Shown here piece by piece: positions 32,086 through 40,963 of a DNA stretch of 64,000 nucleotides (the first letter of the stretch is position 1; the number at the start of each line of letters is the position of its first letter). The DNA lies in the NCBI RefSeq assembly GCF_004421105.1, contig NZ_CP038033.1, positions 2,065,659 to 2,129,658 of the forward strand, read 5' to 3'. The translations under genes were made by a program, and so were the position numbers. The notes below the pieces were generated by a model. That model saw nothing but the letters and a program-made list of their open reading frames with translations. It did not search any database and was not told the origin of the DNA. The DNA comes from Nitrosococcus wardiae. GTDB taxonomy: Bacteria; Pseudomonadota; Gammaproteobacteria; Nitrosococcales; Nitrosococcaceae.

Positions 32086-32923
32086 ACTTCCAATTATCAG
32101 TATTGTGACGCCCTCGTTTAATCAGGGTGAATTCGTGGTGGATACCGTGCGCTCAGTATTTGAGCAGCGTTACCCGAAATTAGAATATATTTTTATGGAT
32201 GGTGGCTCTACTGATAATACCCTGGAACGGATCGCCCCCTATCGCGATCATTTTTCCCATTTCCAGTCAGGACCAGATGAAGGGCAAAGTGCGGCTATTG
32301 CTAAGGGCTTTAGCTTGAGCTCTGGTGAAATCATGGCTTATTTAAACAGTGATGATATGCTTTTACCTGGTACACTTAATTTCGTTGCCGATTATTTCCG
32401 TCGTCATCATGAAGTGGACTGCCTTTATGGGCATCGCTGTATTATCAACGAAGTGAATGAGGTTGTTGGACACTGGATTTTACCCCGGCATAGTAGCTTT
32501 CTGATGCGGCGTTGGGATCTCATTCCCCAGGAATCTTGTTTTTGGCGCCGTCGTTTATTTGAACAAAAAGGAAATATTGATGCAAGATTTTGTTTTGCCA
32601 TGGACTATGATTTATTTGTTCGTTATATGGATATTGGTAGATTCCGGCGTGTCAACCGGTTTCTCGCTGCTTTCCGTGTTCACCAAAATGCCAAAACCAC
32701 AACCCAGTTGGCAACTATCGGCAAGGAAGAGATGGCGCGTGTGCAACAACATAATAATATTAGGTTACCGCCCTTGGTAGGGGATTTTTTTTCTCTATGG
32801 GTACAATTGCGATCGGCCTTTTTTATACGAAGAAAAGAATATTTTCCGGGCTTGTCTCCTGGACTAAACTTTAATTTAGATGAATTATGGGGATATTCAA
32901 ACAAGTCTCTAAGAAAGATATAA
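32063..32923 (+). CDS. Family 2 glycosyltransferase
   Basis: 286 residues from the ATG at 32063, inside the 3' end of the previous gene. The GT-A fold shows IISIVTPSFNQGEFVVDTVR, FMDGGSTDNT, the acidic YLNSDDM metal-binding site and the acceptor-side stretch CFWRRRLFEQKG. It resembles the GT2 module of the upstream fusion (DGGSTDDT and YLNADD), suggesting a duplication. It would add a sugar from a nucleotide donor to the lipid-linked oligosaccharide at the inner membrane; donor and linkage are unknown. Confidence 0.9.
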   Translation: MERVTHSELPIISIVTPSFNQGEFVVDTVRSVFEQRYPKLEYIFMDGGSTDNTLERIAPYRDHFSHFQSGPDEGQSAAIAKGFSLSSGEIMAYLNSDDMLLPGTLNFVADYFRRHHEVDCLYGHRCIINEVNEVVGHWILPRHSSFLMRRWDLIPQESCFWRRRLFEQKGNIDARFCFAMDYDLFVRYMDIGRFRRVNRFLAAFRVHQNAKTTTQLATIGKEEMARVQQHNNIRLPPLVGDFFSLWVQLRSAFFIRRKEYFPGLSPGLNFNLDELWGYSNKSLRKI

Positions 32924-32937
32924 TCAGAGTTATTATT

Positions 32938-33078
32938 ATGAAAGTTGTAGTGGTTACTAGCTTTATGGTTCAGAGTGGTGGTTGCCTGGCATTTTTGAAT
33001 GCCGTCCGAGTGGAGAGTTAGGCAGATTTATGAGAGTGGATTTACGTGGCGGTATAGGTCAAGCCTACCCGGTTTTTT
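32938..33078 (+). other. Short, possibly degenerate coding stretch
   Basis: An ATG at 32938 gives MKVVVVTSFMVQSGG and stops after 28 residues. A one-base shift gives a continuous reading from about WLPGIFECRPSGELGRF through MRVDLRGGIGQAYPVF to a TAA at 33078. This looks like the worn end of a gene of glycosyltransferase type, but I cannot name it. It may equally be non-coding spacer between two glycosyltransferase genes. Confidence 0.3.
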
Positions 33079-33100
33079 AAATCATACTGGCGCCTGAATA

Positions 33101-33847
33101 GTGGCGGTGAAACCATTAATCACGGTGGCAGTACCTTCATACAATCAAGGTGGCTACCTTGAGCAGGCTTTAGTCTCTATCTTTAGTCAGCCATTGCCTA
33201 TTGAGGTATTTGTGATGGATGGTGGTTCTAGCGATCATTCCCTCGCGGTGATTCGCAAATGGGAACACCTTCTAGCTGGCTGGCGTAGCCATCCTGATCA
33301 AGGACAAGCTGGGGCTATCAATGAGGGGATCGCACGGGGGCAAGCGCCTTTTGTGTGCTGGCTTAACAGCGATGATTGGCTGCTACCGAAAGGCTTAACC
33401 CATTTGTGTAAGGTATTGCAGCAATCTTCAGGAGTTCCGGCGGCTTATGGGCGCTCATGGAATTTTGTTGAAAAAAAGAAAAAATTTAGACCCGTTTGGG
33501 TGGAACCTTTTAGCGAAAACCGCCTGGCGTTACGCTGCATTATTTCTCAGCCTGCAACGCTGATCAGGCGTTCTGTTTGGGAAGCTCTAGGCGGTGTTAA
33601 TGAAAATTTTTATCTGGCGATGGACTATGATTTATGGTGGCGCCTATTTAAAAACTTTGGACCGTTACACTTTGTAGACAGATTTATTGCCGTGAACCGG
33701 GATCATAGAGCGACCAAAACAAAGACTCAGCGGCGTTTGCATTATCGAGAAGCTATTGGAGTTGTTCGCCAACATTATGGGCGTGTCCCTTTAAAATGGT
33801 GGCTTTATCAACCTTATGCGATCTGGCTTAAAGCATTACTCAGGTAG
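33101..33847 (+). CDS. Family 2 glycosyltransferase
   Basis: 248 residues from a GTG at 33101. GT2 motifs are ITVAVPSYNQGGYLEQALVS, VMDGGSSDHS, the acidic WLNSDDWLL site and the region IISQPATLIRRSVWEALGG typical of sugar-adding GT-A enzymes. No membrane helix is predicted, so it acts at the cytosolic face. It clearly shares ancestry with the preceding GT2 (similar order of motifs and length) and the fused GT2 module, making three related modules in 5 kb. Donor and acceptor are unknown. Confidence 0.9.
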   Translation: MAVKPLITVAVPSYNQGGYLEQALVSIFSQPLPIEVFVMDGGSSDHSLAVIRKWEHLLAGWRSHPDQGQAGAINEGIARGQAPFVCWLNSDDWLLPKGLTHLCKVLQQSSGVPAAYGRSWNFVEKKKKFRPVWVEPFSENRLALRCIISQPATLIRRSVWEALGGVNENFYLAMDYDLWWRLFKNFGPLHFVDRFIAVNRDHRATKTKTQRRLHYREAIGVVRQHYGRVPLKWWLYQPYAIWLKALLR

Positions 33848-33891
33848 TTTTTAAATCAATCTGAGTAAAAGAGCCCTTCAAGTGAGTTCAC

Positions 33892-35016
33892 ATGCGGATC
33901 TTGCACTTTTATAAAACTTATTTTCCAGATACAGTGGGAGGTGTTGAGCAAGTTATTTACCAAATTGCTCGTGGTGTTTCTGCTTATAACCTTGAAACAG
34001 AAATTCTTACCTTAACCAAAACCAAAACTGAAGGAACGCTCTTTATTGATAACCACCTTGTTCATCGTGTTAAACTTGATTTTCAGGTGGCATCAACCAG
34101 TTTCTCTGTCTCAGCCCTGTTAAAATTTGTTCAATTAGCCAAACAAGTCGATTTGATTCATTATCATTTTCCTTGGCCATTCATGGATGTTGTGCATTTT
34201 CTTTCACTGGTCAAGAAACCGGCTGTTGTTACTTACCACTCTGATATTATCCGGCAGAAATTTCTATTTAATCTTTATCGGCCACTCATGCATTGCTTTT
34301 TGGCTCATGTGGACCGAATTGTAGCAACATCTCCCAATTATTTTGCCACCAGTCGGGTATTGGATCGTTATCAGACTAAAACTCAAGTAATCCCCATAGG
34401 CTTGGATAAAACTTCTTATCCTGAAATAAGATCAGAATTACTTCGGCGCTGGCAAGCACGGGTCGGTAACCGATTTTTCTTGTTTGTGGGAATGATTCGC
34501 TACTACAAAGGTTTGCATATTCTTCTAGATGCCGTTCAGGGTACTGATTTTCCGGTGGTTATTTTGGGTTCTGGGCCTGTTGAGAAAGAATTGATAGAGC
34601 ATGCAGAGCGTTTGGGTTTAGGAAATATTTACTTTCTTGGAGCCCTATGTGATGAAGATAAGGTGGCGCTGATTAAACTGAGCCTGGCTATCGTATTTCC
34701 CTCCCATCTTCGCTCTGAAGCCTTTGGAATTTCTTTGTTGGAAGGCGCCATGTTCGGCAAACCGATGATATCCAGTGAGATCGGCACAGGTACTAGCTAT
34801 ATCAATATCGATAACGAGACTGGCTTGGTGGTACCGCCTAGCGACCCCCGCGCATTTAGAGAGGCCATGGCGTTTATCTGGCAGAATCCTGAGATTGCAG
34901 CAAAAATGGGAAAAAATGCTGAGGCTCGCTATTGGCAGTTGTTTACCTCGGAACAGATGGCTGTTAACTACATTAATCTCTATAAACAATTGCTTGTAGA
35001 AAAAACTACCCACTAG
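33892..35016 (+). CDS. Family 4 glycosyltransferase, mannosyl/glucosyl-type
   Basis: 374 residues, GT-B fold. The acceptor half starts MRILHFYKTYFPDTVGGVEQ, with HYHFPWPFMD and TYHSDIIRQKF. The donor half has VGMIRYYKGLHILLDAVQG, LGSGP, GALCDEDKVALI and the E-x7-E site SEAFGISLLEGAMFGKP. The sequence resembles mannosyltransferases of O-antigen and capsule clusters (WbdA/WbaZ type), but the sugar is not determined. It is the last gene of the polysaccharide run. The adjoining 297-base gap holds no recognisable gene before the respiratory operon. Confidence 0.9.
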   Translation: MRILHFYKTYFPDTVGGVEQVIYQIARGVSAYNLETEILTLTKTKTEGTLFIDNHLVHRVKLDFQVASTSFSVSALLKFVQLAKQVDLIHYHFPWPFMDVVHFLSLVKKPAVVTYHSDIIRQKFLFNLYRPLMHCFLAHVDRIVATSPNYFATSRVLDRYQTKTQVIPIGLDKTSYPEIRSELLRRWQARVGNRFFLFVGMIRYYKGLHILLDAVQGTDFPVVILGSGPVEKELIEHAERLGLGNIYFLGALCDEDKVALIKLSLAIVFPSHLRSEAFGISLLEGAMFGKPMISSEIGTGTSYINIDNETGLVVPPSDPRAFREAMAFIWQNPEIAAKMGKNAEARYWQLFTSEQMAVNYINLYKQLLVEKTTH

Positions 35017-35294
35017 AATTTTTAGGCATGCTGGCTGAGGCAACTAAGGCAGGAGAAGTTTAAAAATGCATGGGAATTTTGCTATCAGCCTCTCCTAATA
35101 GAGCAATGTACGCCTAAGCTAAGTTGTCCCCCCTCCATTTTTTTGGAAACTCAATCACCGCAGTATTCCCTAAAGCTAGATTTTTATTCCTTGTTGTATT
35201 TGCTCTTAGAATAGTCTATTGCTATACGACAAGTAGCCAACTATTTAAAATATATGGAGGCGCAATTTGAGCAATAGCCTTGTACTGAGTAAGT

Positions 35295-35300
35295 TATAAT
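35295..35300 (+). promoter_or_regulatory. Possible -10 element before actA
   Basis: TATAAT lies at 35295-35300, only 13 bases before the actA ATG, which would leave an almost leaderless message. No good -35 box is seen at the expected spacing and no ribosome site precedes the ATG. The 35017-35313 gap is otherwise AT-rich without a clear element. Weak candidate. Confidence 0.3.
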
Positions 35301-35313
35301 GTAAGTTCTAGCA

Positions 35314-35958
35314 ATGCCCCAAATCTTCTCTTCTCGTTCAACGCTGGTTATAAAACTAGTGATCCTGAGTATTGTTTTCTTATTTGCGGGTGCAATATTA
35401 TTTTGGCGCGCCACGATGTCTCCCATGCCAGCTATAGGTAAGCCCGTTGAACAACCTGTCCCTTTTAGTCATGAGCATCATGTGCAAGATGACGGCATTG
35501 ATTGCCGCTACTGCCACACTTCTGTAGAGAAATCTTCTTTTGCTGGCATGCCTTCAACCGAAATTTGCATGACCTGTCATTCCCAGATCTTTACGGAAGC
35601 ACCAGTATTAGCACCGGTAAGAGCAAGTTTTCAGGAAAGAAAACCGCTGCGTTGGAAGCGCATCCATGATCTGCCCGATTTTGTATACTTTAATCATAGT
35701 ATTCATATTCATAAAGGTATTGGCTGTGTTTCTTGCCATGGTCCGGTGAATAAAATGCCCCTCACCTGGCGCGCTAAGCCTCTCACGATGGAATGGTGTC
35801 TAGGTTGCCATCGAGAGCCGGAGCGCTTCGTACGACCACGCAAGTATGTCTTTGATATGGATTGGAAACCAAGGGAGGATCAAAGGGTATTGGGAAAGAG
35901 GTTAGTGGAAAAATATAACATTCAGTCTAAGACCGATTGCTCAACTTGTCACCGTTAA
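35314..35958 (+). CDS. actA: Alternative complex III subunit ActA, pentahaem cytochrome c
   Basis: 214 residues with one N-terminal membrane helix (residues about 12-30) and a periplasmic part holding five CxxCH haem sites: CRYCH, CMTCH, CVSCH, CLGCH and CSTCH. The helix followed by SHEHHVQDDGIDCRYCHTSV is the standard ActA opening. In ACIII it passes electrons from the quinol-oxidising core towards the acceptor cytochrome. It starts the operon actABCDEF. Confidence 0.95.
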   Translation: MPQIFSSRSTLVIKLVILSIVFLFAGAILFWRATMSPMPAIGKPVEQPVPFSHEHHVQDDGIDCRYCHTSVEKSSFAGMPSTEICMTCHSQIFTEAPVLAPVRASFQERKPLRWKRIHDLPDFVYFNHSIHIHKGIGCVSCHGPVNKMPLTWRAKPLTMEWCLGCHREPERFVRPRKYVFDMDWKPREDQRVLGKRLVEKYNIQSKTDCSTCHR

Positions 35959-35968
35959 GGATAGAGTT

Positions 35969-38956
35969 ATGGCGAGATCGGATGCAAAGCCCTTGGATTT
36001 AGCTGCAATCCGAACACGGCTTGCCAATAGTCAGGGGCGCAATTTTTGGAAAAGCTTAGAAGAACTAGCAGGTAGTGAAGAATTCGAACGCTTTTTATAT
36101 CAAGAATTTCCCTACTTCCGTGAGCTGAGTGAAACTTCGATCAGCCGGCGAGATTTTATGCGGCTGATGGGGGCCTCCTTGGCCTTGGCCGGGCTGAGCG
36201 GCTGCAGTCCTCCGATAGAAGAGATCTTGCCCTATGTATGGGCACCAGAGGAAGTCGTGCCAGGTGAATCCCTGTTTTTTGCCACCGCTATGCCTCTGGA
36301 TGGTTTTGCTACCGGGGTTTTAGTGGAAAGCCGGATGGGCCGTCCCACCAAAGTTGAGGGGAACCCCCAGCATCCAGCCAGTTTAGGGAGTACGGATATC
36401 TTTGGGCAGGCCTCAGTACTACAATTGTGGGACCCTGATCGGCCCAAGGCGGTGAATTATCAGGGGAAATTTAGCACTTGGGAAGCTTTTCTGGCGACCA
36501 TGGACGGTAAGCTTAAAACCTTTGAGCGCAATGGGGGCGAAGGTCTTTATTTACTGACTCAAACTGTTACCTCGCCTACCCTAGCTTCTCAGTTGCAAGC
36601 AGTGGGCAATCGTTTCCCCCGCGCCCATTGGCACCACTACCAACCGGTGGGGTACGATAATCAGTATGAGGGTACCCGTTTAGCATTTGGGGAAGCTCTG
36701 GAAACGCGCTACCATCTGGACCAGGCAAAAGTAATCCTCTCCCTAGATGCCGATTTCCTGAGTTTGCCGCCGGGTCATTTACGTTATGCTCGAGATTTTG
36801 CAAAGCGGCGGCGGGTTGACCCTGATCCTATTAGCCAAGCGGCAATGAATCGCCTTTACGTGGCGGAAGGGACCCCCACGATCACTGGGGCCATGGCAGA
36901 TCATCGTTTTTCCCTGCGGGCGGGCCAAGTAGGTGCGTTGGCCGGGCGGCTTGCCCGGGAACTGGGGATTGCCGCGCCAGAAATAGAAGAAGCTCTGCCC
37001 CTCCCTGAGCGATGGATTGCCGCTTTAGTAAACGATTTAAAGCAACACCAGGGAGAATCACTCATTGTCGTGGGGGAGATGCAGCCTCCCTTTGTTCACG
37101 CCCTGGGCCATGCGATGAATTTGGCATTGGGAAATGCGGGAACTACACTGACTTATACGGCCCCCGTGGTCTTCAACCCCTTAAGCCAAAGCCAATCGCT
37201 ACGCCGCCTGGTCGCAGATATGGCGGCCGGCGAAGTGGATACGTTGATTATGCTGGGGGGAAACCCCGCCTATAGCACTCCGGCCGATTTGGCGTTTGCT
37301 GAACACCTTTCCAAAGTGAATTTATCAGTTTACCTAGGATTGTATAAAGATGAAACTGCCGTTCATAGTCACTGGTTTATTCCCAATACCCACTACTTGG
37401 AGAATTGGAGCGATGCCCGGGCTTTCGACGGTACGGTCAGTATCTTGCAGCCGCTCATTGCGCCTCTTTATCAAGGAAAGTCAGCCCATGAACTATTAGC
37501 CGTGTTGCTCGGCCAAGGAAATCGAAGTAGTTATGACATTGTGCGGGCATATTGGCAAAAGCGGTGGCCAGAATCTGAAATCCAAGATACTTGGGAAAAA
37601 GCGCTGCATAGAGGTTTTATCGAAGGAACAGGGTTACAGCCAAAACCCGTGAAGCTAAAAAACGATTTTCTTAAGGCTATTGCAAGGGCACAGTCTAGAG
37701 TGAAGGAAACTGCAGGTATGGAAATTATTTTCATGCCGGATCCTACGATTTGGGATGGACAATTTGCCAATAATGGCTGGTTGCAGGAATTGCCTAAACC
37801 GATCACCAAGCTTACTTGGGATAATGCCGCCCTGATTAGCCCCGGGACGGCAGAGAAGAGGGGGCTTGCTAATGAAGAGGTAATAGAGCTTCATTATCAG
37901 GGGCGGAAAGTGCTGGCGCCTGTCTGGATCGTGCCGGGCCATTCTGATGAGGCGGTCACGGTAACTTTGGGCTATGGTCGTGAGCAAACAGGTCAAGTAG
38001 GAGCGGGAACCGGTTTTAATGCCAACGCTTTACGCACCTCCGATGCGCCTTGGTTTGATAGGGGCTTAGAAATTATCAAGACTAACAAGCGCTATCCTCT
38101 AGCTACTACGCAACACCATCATCGTATGGAAGGGCGGGAGATTGTTCGAGCGGCCACTCTTGCCGAGTTCCAAGAAAATTCTGATTTTGCGGATCAGGAG
38201 ATCCCCTCGGGAAGTCTTTATCCGGATTTCGAATATCCTGTCTATGCCTGGGCCATGACAATTAATCAGAGCACCTGTATTGGTTGTAGCGCCTGTGTCG
38301 TGGCTTGCCAAGCAGAAAACAATATCCCGGTAGTCGGTAAGGAACAGGTTACCCTAGGGCGGGAGATGCATTGGTTGCGCATCGATCGGTACTACAGCGG
38401 AACTCTGGAAGATCCGCAAACTTATTTTCAACCGGTGCCTTGCATGCAGTGCGAGAAAGCACCCTGCGAGCCCGTCTGTCCAGTGGAGGCAAGTATCCAT
38501 GACTCCCAGGGAATTAATGTTCAAGTCTACAATCGGTGCGTTGGGACCCGCTTTTGTTCTAATAACTGCCCTTATAAGGTGAGACGCTTTAATTTTCTAC
38601 AATATGCTAAGGATACGCCAGGTTTAGCAGCCCAGAGGAATCCTGAAGTTACAGTGCGCATGCGTGGGGTGATGGAAAAATGCAACTATTGCCTGCAACG
38701 GATCAGCAATGCCCGCATTGAGGCTGAGATAGAAGGCCGACGCATTCGAGATGGTGAAGTGCTGACAGCTTGCCAGGCAGCTTGTCCTACGGAAGCCATC
38801 ATTTTTGGCGATCAGAATGATCCTAACAGTCAGGTTAGAGAATCCCAGAATTCACCGCTCAACTATGCTCTGTTGGCAGAACTTAATGTCAAGCCACGAA
38901 CCACTTATCTAGCTAAATTGACCAACCCAAACCCTAAAATAAACCAAAATGACTGA
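35969..38956 (+). CDS. actB: Alternative complex III subunit ActB (molybdopterin-like plus iron-sulfur domains)
   Basis: 995 residues. A twin-arginine motif, SRRDFMRLMG, near residue 58 directs folded export. Residues about 80-690 match the molybdopterin oxidoreductase fold, although ActB proteins are known to lack the cofactor. The C-terminal part (about 750-960) has four iron-sulfur cluster motifs: CIGCSACVVAC, CMQCEKAPCEPVC, CVGTRFCSNNCPYKVRRF and CNYC with CQAAC. In characterised ActB the set is three [4Fe-4S] and one [3Fe-4S]. The stop overlaps the start of actC by one base. Confidence 0.95.
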   Translation: MARSDAKPLDLAAIRTRLANSQGRNFWKSLEELAGSEEFERFLYQEFPYFRELSETSISRRDFMRLMGASLALAGLSGCSPPIEEILPYVWAPEEVVPGESLFFATAMPLDGFATGVLVESRMGRPTKVEGNPQHPASLGSTDIFGQASVLQLWDPDRPKAVNYQGKFSTWEAFLATMDGKLKTFERNGGEGLYLLTQTVTSPTLASQLQAVGNRFPRAHWHHYQPVGYDNQYEGTRLAFGEALETRYHLDQAKVILSLDADFLSLPPGHLRYARDFAKRRRVDPDPISQAAMNRLYVAEGTPTITGAMADHRFSLRAGQVGALAGRLARELGIAAPEIEEALPLPERWIAALVNDLKQHQGESLIVVGEMQPPFVHALGHAMNLALGNAGTTLTYTAPVVFNPLSQSQSLRRLVADMAAGEVDTLIMLGGNPAYSTPADLAFAEHLSKVNLSVYLGLYKDETAVHSHWFIPNTHYLENWSDARAFDGTVSILQPLIAPLYQGKSAHELLAVLLGQGNRSSYDIVRAYWQKRWPESEIQDTWEKALHRGFIEGTGLQPKPVKLKNDFLKAIARAQSRVKETAGMEIIFMPDPTIWDGQFANNGWLQELPKPITKLTWDNAALISPGTAEKRGLANEEVIELHYQGRKVLAPVWIVPGHSDEAVTVTLGYGREQTGQVGAGTGFNANALRTSDAPWFDRGLEIIKTNKRYPLATTQHHHRMEGREIVRAATLAEFQENSDFADQEIPSGSLYPDFEYPVYAWAMTINQSTCIGCSACVVACQAENNIPVVGKEQVTLGREMHWLRIDRYYSGTLEDPQTYFQPVPCMQCEKAPCEPVCPVEASIHDSQGINVQVYNRCVGTRFCSNNCPYKVRRFNFLQYAKDTPGLAAQRNPEVTVRMRGVMEKCNYCLQRISNARIEAEIEGRRIRDGEVLTACQAACPTEAIIFGDQNDPNSQVRESQNSPLNYALLAELNVKPRTTYLAKLTNPNPKINQND

Positions 38957-40341
38957 TGAAAAAGGAAAAATATGATGGCGCAGACATAGAAAAACCGAAG
39001 CTTCCCTTGGTTAAAGGGCACTATGGCTACGCTTCTATTACCGACAAACTCAGTGATCTAGTTCTTACCCGGCCGGTACACCGTGGGTGGGTCGTCGGCT
39101 TTGGAATCGCTTTTGTCCTTACCCTGTTATTTTTTTATGCCATTGGGTACTTGTTCGCTGTCGGTGTGGGGGTTTGGGGAGTGGATATCCCCGTGGCTTG
39201 GGGCTGGGCGATTACCAATTTTGTCTGGTGGATTGGAATCGGCCATGCAGGGACATTTATTTCCGCTATTCTTTTGTTGCTGCGTCAAGAATGGCGCACG
39301 GCGATTAATCGTTTTGCGGAAGCTATGACCATTTTTGCGGCTGGTATTGCTGCCATCTTTCCCATTTTACATCTAGGGCGGCCTTGGTTTTTTTATTGGC
39401 TAGTTCCTTATCCCAACACGATGGAGCTATGGCCCCAATGGCGCAGTCCTTTAGTCTGGGATTTCTTTGCGATTGGTACCTACCTTCTTGTTTCCTTAAT
39501 CTTCTGGTATATGGGGTTAATTCCCGATCTAGCTACTTTGCGGGATCGGGCAAACACCCGCTTTCGCCAGATTGTCTATGGTCTCCTTGCGCTCGGCTGG
39601 CGTGGTGAAGCTCGCCATTGGCATCGCTATGAAACGGCTTATTTGTTATTGGCAGGGTTGGCCACGCCCTTGGTGGTTTCTGTGCACAGCATCGTAGCGC
39701 TAGATTTTGCATATGGGAATACGCCAGGATGGCATTCTACGATTTTTCCTCCTTATTTTGTCGCGGGAGCGCTTTTCTCCGGTTTTGCCATGGTATTGAC
39801 TTTAGCGATTCCACTGCGTGCCTTCTTTAAGCTGCAAGATTTTATTACCGAACGGCACCTTGACCATGCCGCGAAAGTTTTATTGGCGACAGGATTCATT
39901 GTCGCCTATAGTTATTTGATAGAGATTTTCATGGCCTGGTACAGTGGCAACGAATATGAACTCTCTACGATTTTAGATCGTTTCTATGGCCCCTATGCCC
40001 CCCTTTACTGGGCAACCATTATTTGCAATGTTTTAGCCATTCAACCACTATGGTTCCAGCGCGTTCGAGTAAATGTACTGGCGTTGTTTGCCATCAGCAT
40101 CATCATCAATGTTGGGATGTGGTTAGAGCGCTTTATGATTATTGTCACTAGCCTCCATCGCGATTTTCTGCCTGCTGCTTGGGGAATGTTTTATCCTACG
40201 GGCTGGGACTGGGCTCACCTTGTCGGTTCTCTAGGATTATTTGCGGCGCTATTTTTCTTGTTCATTCGTCTTTTACCCGCCCTCTCGATTTATGAGATGC
40301 GGGAACTCATTTTTGATAAAAAGAGGAAAATAGATGAATAA
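38956..40341 (+). CDS. actC: Alternative complex III subunit ActC (NrfD-like membrane subunit)
   Basis: 461 residues with about ten membrane segments. The NrfD/PsrC fold is shown by the conserved region GHAGTFISAILLL (with the His that lies near the quinol site) and by MAWYSGNEYE in the second bundle. ActC oxidises menaquinol or ubiquinol at the periplasmic side. The first ~20 residues (MKKEKYDGADIEKPKLPLV) are cytosolic. Its 3' end overlaps actD by 8 bases, so the set is tightly coupled. Confidence 0.95.
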   Translation: MKKEKYDGADIEKPKLPLVKGHYGYASITDKLSDLVLTRPVHRGWVVGFGIAFVLTLLFFYAIGYLFAVGVGVWGVDIPVAWGWAITNFVWWIGIGHAGTFISAILLLLRQEWRTAINRFAEAMTIFAAGIAAIFPILHLGRPWFFYWLVPYPNTMELWPQWRSPLVWDFFAIGTYLLVSLIFWYMGLIPDLATLRDRANTRFRQIVYGLLALGWRGEARHWHRYETAYLLLAGLATPLVVSVHSIVALDFAYGNTPGWHSTIFPPYFVAGALFSGFAMVLTLAIPLRAFFKLQDFITERHLDHAAKVLLATGFIVAYSYLIEIFMAWYSGNEYELSTILDRFYGPYAPLYWATIICNVLAIQPLWFQRVRVNVLALFAISIIINVGMWLERFMIIVTSLHRDFLPAAWGMFYPTGWDWAHLVGSLGLFAALFFLFIRLLPALSIYEMRELIFDKKRKIDE

Positions 40342-40873
40342 GAAACCAGTGATTTATGGCTTTATGGCAGAATTCAGAACAGCGAATCACCTGTTAGAAG
40401 CCGCTAAAAGGGCTCGGAAGGAAAATTATCGAAAAGTAGATGCTTATACCCCCTTTCCCGTGGAAGGATTGAGTGAAGCATTAGGATTTCGAAGCAATAA
40501 GATAGCTTTGATTACTCTAATTGGAGGTTTAATAGGGGGTATCGGGGGCTACTTTCTCCAATATTATTCAGCAGTGATTGACTATCCTTTCAACACGGGG
40601 GGGCGCCCTTATCACAGCTGGCCCGTCTTTATCATTCCTACCTTTGAACTAACTATATTATGTGCAGCTCTGGCGGCATTCTTCAGTATGTTGTTATTGA
40701 ATGGATTGCCTAAACTTTACCATCCTGTTTTTAATGTGAAGGATTTTGACTTAGCCACACGCAATCGATTTTTCTTGTGTATTTTATCCAGTGATCCTCT
40801 CTTTGATGATTTCCGAACTTGGCAATTTCTTGAAGAATTGAATCCCCTTCATATTCATAAAGTGGCAGCGTAA
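40334..40873 (+). CDS. actD: Alternative complex III subunit ActD (DUF3341)
   Basis: 179 residues. The DUF3341 core starts IYGFMAEFRTANHLLEAAKR, with the DAYTPFPVEGL stretch that is diagnostic of the family, followed by two membrane helices (about 58-78 and 105-128). ActD lies on the cytosolic side of ACIII and its exact role is unclear. Immediately after it (14 bases past the stop) is an ATG whose frame runs up to the IS element and continues beyond it into actE. Confidence 0.94.
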   Translation: MNKKPVIYGFMAEFRTANHLLEAAKRARKENYRKVDAYTPFPVEGLSEALGFRSNKIALITLIGGLIGGIGGYFLQYYSAVIDYPFNTGGRPYHSWPVFIIPTFELTILCAALAAFFSMLLLNGLPKLYHPVFNVKDFDLATRNRFFLCILSSDPLFDDFRTWQFLEELNPLHIHKVAA

Positions 40874-40887
40874 AGTAGGCGGTCCTG

Positions 40888-40963
40888 ATGAATGGAAGAA
40901 TTATTTTAAGGCATTTTGGCGGCGGGGGAGTAATTTTATATTCCTACTTAAGATCTTTAATAA
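40888..40963 (+). other. Putative severed 5' end of actE (upstream of IS insertion)
   Basis: ATG at 40888 opens a frame of 25 codons (MNGRIILRHFGGGGVILYSY, then LRSLI) that reaches the IS target site. If the element and one 4-bp duplication are removed, the frame passes without a stop into the codons preceding the actE ATG at 42298 (25 more codons plus the junction codon). It starts 14 bases after actD, as expected for the next gene of the operon. I infer that this was the original actE start or lies close to it. Confidence 0.5.
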
